Shown one piece after another: positions 61,275 to 64,000 of a DNA stretch of 64,000 nucleotides. Within the stretch, counting starts at the first letter, position 1; each line of letters begins with the position of its first letter. The notes under the pieces were generated by a model, which saw only the letters and a program-made list of their open reading frames with translations, was not told the DNA's origin and searched no databases. Where the stretch lies: the NCBI GenBank assembly GCA_009192285.1, contig CM018603.1:6011613-6075612 (forward strand), written 5' to 3'. Made by a program: the position numbers and the translations under genes. Source of the DNA: Morchella semilibera (lineage: Eukaryota > Ascomycota > Pezizomycetes > Pezizales > Morchellaceae).

Positions 61275-64000
61275 ATGGGCGTGGGGGGTACTGGGCTTGG
61301 GTGCCGTCGCCGCTAGTGAGAATTCACACAACATGTTTTCGGCATCTTCATTTGGCTCAGGTGCAACTTCTCCGCACTCCCATCTACATCAAACTAAGCC
61401 CACTTCTCCACAAAAACCTCGCTTCCCCTACTCTCTCACCCTCATACTCTAGAGATCAATCTGGAGACAAAAAAGCCAATCTGGAGTTTGCACAGGCGCA
61501 GTCTTTCGCCCGGAAGGGAGCTTCTGGGCGGATCTTTTGGGGATATTAGCGGCGTTACAAACGGCCGACACGAAGAAACACCAGAGGACATGCAAAGGAA
61601 AGATCCTCTGGCTACTCAAGTATGGAGGCTGTATAGTAAACAAAAGAACGTTCTTCCCAACGCGGAGCGTATGGAAAACCTTACTTGGAGAATGATGTCA
61701 ATGACACTACGTAAGGAGCAGAAACAAGCTCGGTGAGTGCCCACCCAGTTAAAATCTACATACATCCTTCTTTTTATTTTATAAAGATCTCGATTCTGAT
61801 GTTTGATCCCAGGATCGCCGCAAGACAATCTCAGCAGCAACAGCAACAACAACAAAGCCGCATAGGAGGGATTTCTGCTGCTGCCCGCTCCGCAGCTGAG
61901 AGTAAAACATCTTCTGCCAGCGTCAGTGCGAATCCATCGGAGTCCGATTGTATGTTTATGGATGATCTTACCTTTACATCACCACCATCAATGGTCGGCT
62001 CCCCGAGCGGGTTTTCGAGTTGCGGGGTTGCACATTCACCAAGTAGCGAAAACCTAAATCCCAGTACCTCATCTCATGCTATTGCCTCGGCAATCCCCAT
62101 AAAGAAATCATCTCGAGAAAAGGAACTTATAATTAGCTCTCATCTCCCACCTGCCTCTGCACCACAGCATTTTGAGACTACTCCTCACGATGAGTTTGAT
62201 TATGTTCAAAGGAGGATACGGAAAACAAGCGTCGATGAGCGTCGAGTGAGTTTTCTCTATGGAAAGTGTAAGCATGTGATATCTAACAACCGTGTCTCTA
62301 GCCTCCTAAGCGACGCGCGGATTTTTCCCCGCATGTCCCTCCAGTCGCCAGTATCATGATTCCCAACGATCCAGACCCAGACCACGATTTAAGCGATTAA
62401 TCATCTAGATCAGGATCACCAAGGATTCTCCGTCCCAAACTCACACCCATCCACCATGACCTTTCTTGACACTTCTGTAGAGTCATCGGAGTACCTTACT
62501 TCTGCCGGTCCTTATCAAAATAGTTTCTTTTCTCCTGTCCACAGCCCCGTTGTGACGAATGGTCCATTCTCAAACATGTACAGCACTCATACACCTATGG
62601 CGTCTTCGGTGACCTCAAACGATTTCTACTCCTCCTCCTGCCTCCGCCAACCACTCTGTTGTTTCGACGCCACATCCCCTTTCCGAAAATCATGCGGGCA
62701 ATTTCTTCGATCAGATCAACATTGACAGACAACAAGGGCGACCAATTCCTAATTTTGGCCACTCAAGGAACAGCACATTACCAAACAGTTTGACATCTAA
62801 TGAATACTACTTCAACAATACCGATCCTCTTTTGAGTGCAAACCCCTCTGCTACCCATTCAGGATTTCCATCTCCAGCATACCAGCAGTTCCAGCACGTC
62901 AACCCCTCACAGGTTTGCGCGGAGATTTTAGCCCTTGCTAGGTCACCAGGTTCTACCGGAGCTAGAAATGATGGAATGTTTTCTTTTGGTGCCGATTCCG
63001 ATTTTGAGGATGAGGAGATGCAGATTCAAAATGACTTGGGTCAAATGGAAGATCAGATGGATGTGCAATCAGCCCTACAAACTCAGTTTGGTGAATGGGG
63101 TCAGAGAAATGGTGCGGGCGGGCAGAACTCATTTGGAAATGGGCGGTACCCGGGACAACAACAAAAGACCGTGAGGATTGGTGGCACTGAGACTGCACCA
63201 TCTCCCCAAGAATGGAATATGAGTGGGGGGACATCATAGCCGATCTCATTCTGTTAGTGCATCGGTAAGTGATATGCGTAACAGGGTACAGGATCCAAAC
63301 GGCGGCACGCAGGCAGAAAATCGCTCGCACAAGCTCCACGCCTAATGCTCCCCAACTAGCCATTTCAATAATGAACCAGCGCGTCCAATCTAATCCAAGT
63401 ACACCACCAGAGTCTGGTTTCAGTTCCACTGAGCCATCCCGACCAGCTTCACCAGATGGTCAAAAGAACGGAGGGAGTGGGGTGGGTGGTTCTAACGGAC
63501 TCCCAACGACCTGCACTAATTGCTTTAACGCAAACCACGCCCTTGTGGAGGAGAAATCCCGAAGGTCACCCTCTATGCAATGCCTGTGGTCTATTCCTGA
63601 AATTACATGGCGTTGTTCGGCCTCTTTCCTTGAAAACGGACGTCATCAAGAGCGAAACCGTGGAAGCGGAAACTCGATGCCTGTCGGGAATGGCGGCAAC
63701 CCGTGCATCTAAGAAAGGGGGCAGGAAGAATTCTTTAGTACAAACCCCAGTTACTACACCAGTTTCAGCTCAATCCAAAAGTCTCGCAGGATCGGAATCT
63801 CCGCCATCCACGGGTGGGGGGTCTAACGTCAGCACTCCCACGAACAATTTATCTTTAATGAGTGCTTCTGGACAGGGTAACAAAACAACCGTCATCCCAA
63901 TCGCGGCAGCTCCACCAAAGAGTTCCCTTAGTGGTAATTCTGCTAGGCCGATTGCTGCTGCTGTGCCGAAGCGTCAACGGCGACTCTCGAAAAGTCAGGG
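61275..64000 (+). CDS. areA: AreA/NIT2-type GATA transcription factor, 3' end cut, many apparent frameshifts
   Basis: Global activator of nitrogen-source genes. The start is uncertain: ATG 61275 (MGVGGTGLG) lies in a longer open frame. Conserved parts: the AreA N-terminal domain [31 protein letters not shown] (61600-61700), with an intron at about 61733-61813; a Gln run (61834-61855); an intron at about 62246-62301 and [18 protein letters not shown]; the [17 protein letters not shown] box (near 63270-63345); and the finger [18 protein letters not shown]...LCNACG (Cys codons 63512, 63521, 63576, 63585; CX2CX17CX2C). These read through only if single-base changes are bridged near 61299, 61400-61450, 61500-61530, 62399, 62625-62640, 63225-63230, 63290-63305, 63527, 63650 (one base missing) and 63694; all others are +1. 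The AAVPKRQRR-like tail runs off the window. Confidence 0.85.

Noticed and set aside
1-64000. CRISPR arrays, operons, ribosome-binding sites, rRNA genes
   Set aside because: The window is eukaryotic; no regular spacer-repeat arrays or rRNA were seen, and only one tRNA-like remnant.
1-64000. RIP (repeat-induced C-to-T mutation) as the cause of gene damage
   Set aside because: The broken genes show single-base length changes, not runs of C-to-T stop codons.

Overview
The window is nuclear DNA of a filamentous ascomycete (Pezizomycotina). Evidence: genes with several short GT-AG introns (about 42-115 nt), an AreA/NIT2-type nitrogen regulator with the fungal CX2CX17CX2C GATA finger, a Zn2Cys6 factor, a fungal TRP-like (Flc/Pkd2-type) membrane protein and an Hsp9/Hsp12 stress protein. 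The low gene density (11 genes in 64 kb, gene-free stretches of 5-10 kb), many microsatellites and many small fold-back repeats suggest a repeat-tolerant genome such as that of a Pezizomycete; this last step is inference.

Layout. 1-979 (-): C-terminally cut SAM methyltransferase with a His-rich insert. 2041-5737 (+): cytosolic leucyl-tRNA synthetase. 6433-8156 (+): Nup53/Nup35-type nucleoporin. 8.2-13.4 kb: no gene. 13415-16226 (+): TRP-like ML-domain membrane protein. 16.2-23.8 kb: no gene. 23817-24872 (+): C2H2 transcription factor. 24.9-35.4 kb: gene desert full of microsatellites. 35428-37421 (-): membrane-anchored histidine acid phosphatase. 37.4-40.7 kb: several small inverted-repeat elements. 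40725-41695 (+): mitochondrial ribosomal protein uL1m. 42534-43909 (+): eIF5. 43.9-46.9 kb: more fold-back elements. 46936-48565 (+): a La-related protein of the Pof8/LARP7 kind (La motif, RRM, xRRM), the least ordinary gene here. 48642-49086 (-): Hsp9/12. 49.1-53.9 kb: no supported gene. 53907-55834 (+): Zn2Cys6 factor. 55.8-61.3 kb: no gene. About 61275-64000 (+): AreA-type GATA factor, running off the right edge.

The genes do not form a pathway; this is ordinary mixed gene order (translation: LeuRS, uL1m, eIF5; regulation: C2H2, Zn2Cys6, AreA; stress and surface: Hsp9, Flc-like, phosphatase).

Three patterns deserve attention. (1) Four genes (LeuRS, C2H2, Zn2Cys6, AreA) read as conserved proteins only if about 17 single-base changes, nearly all one-base insertions, are bridged, while seven other gene models need none. 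Sequence error is the likeliest cause. (2) The non-coding DNA holds a family of 88-90 bp fold-back elements whose two arms match each other better than they match other copies, plus two elements with TA-CAG...CTG-TA ends typical of pogo-type MITEs. (3) The palindrome TACATGTA occurs about 30 times, in two stretches only, and in no coding exon. All positions and counts were read by eye.
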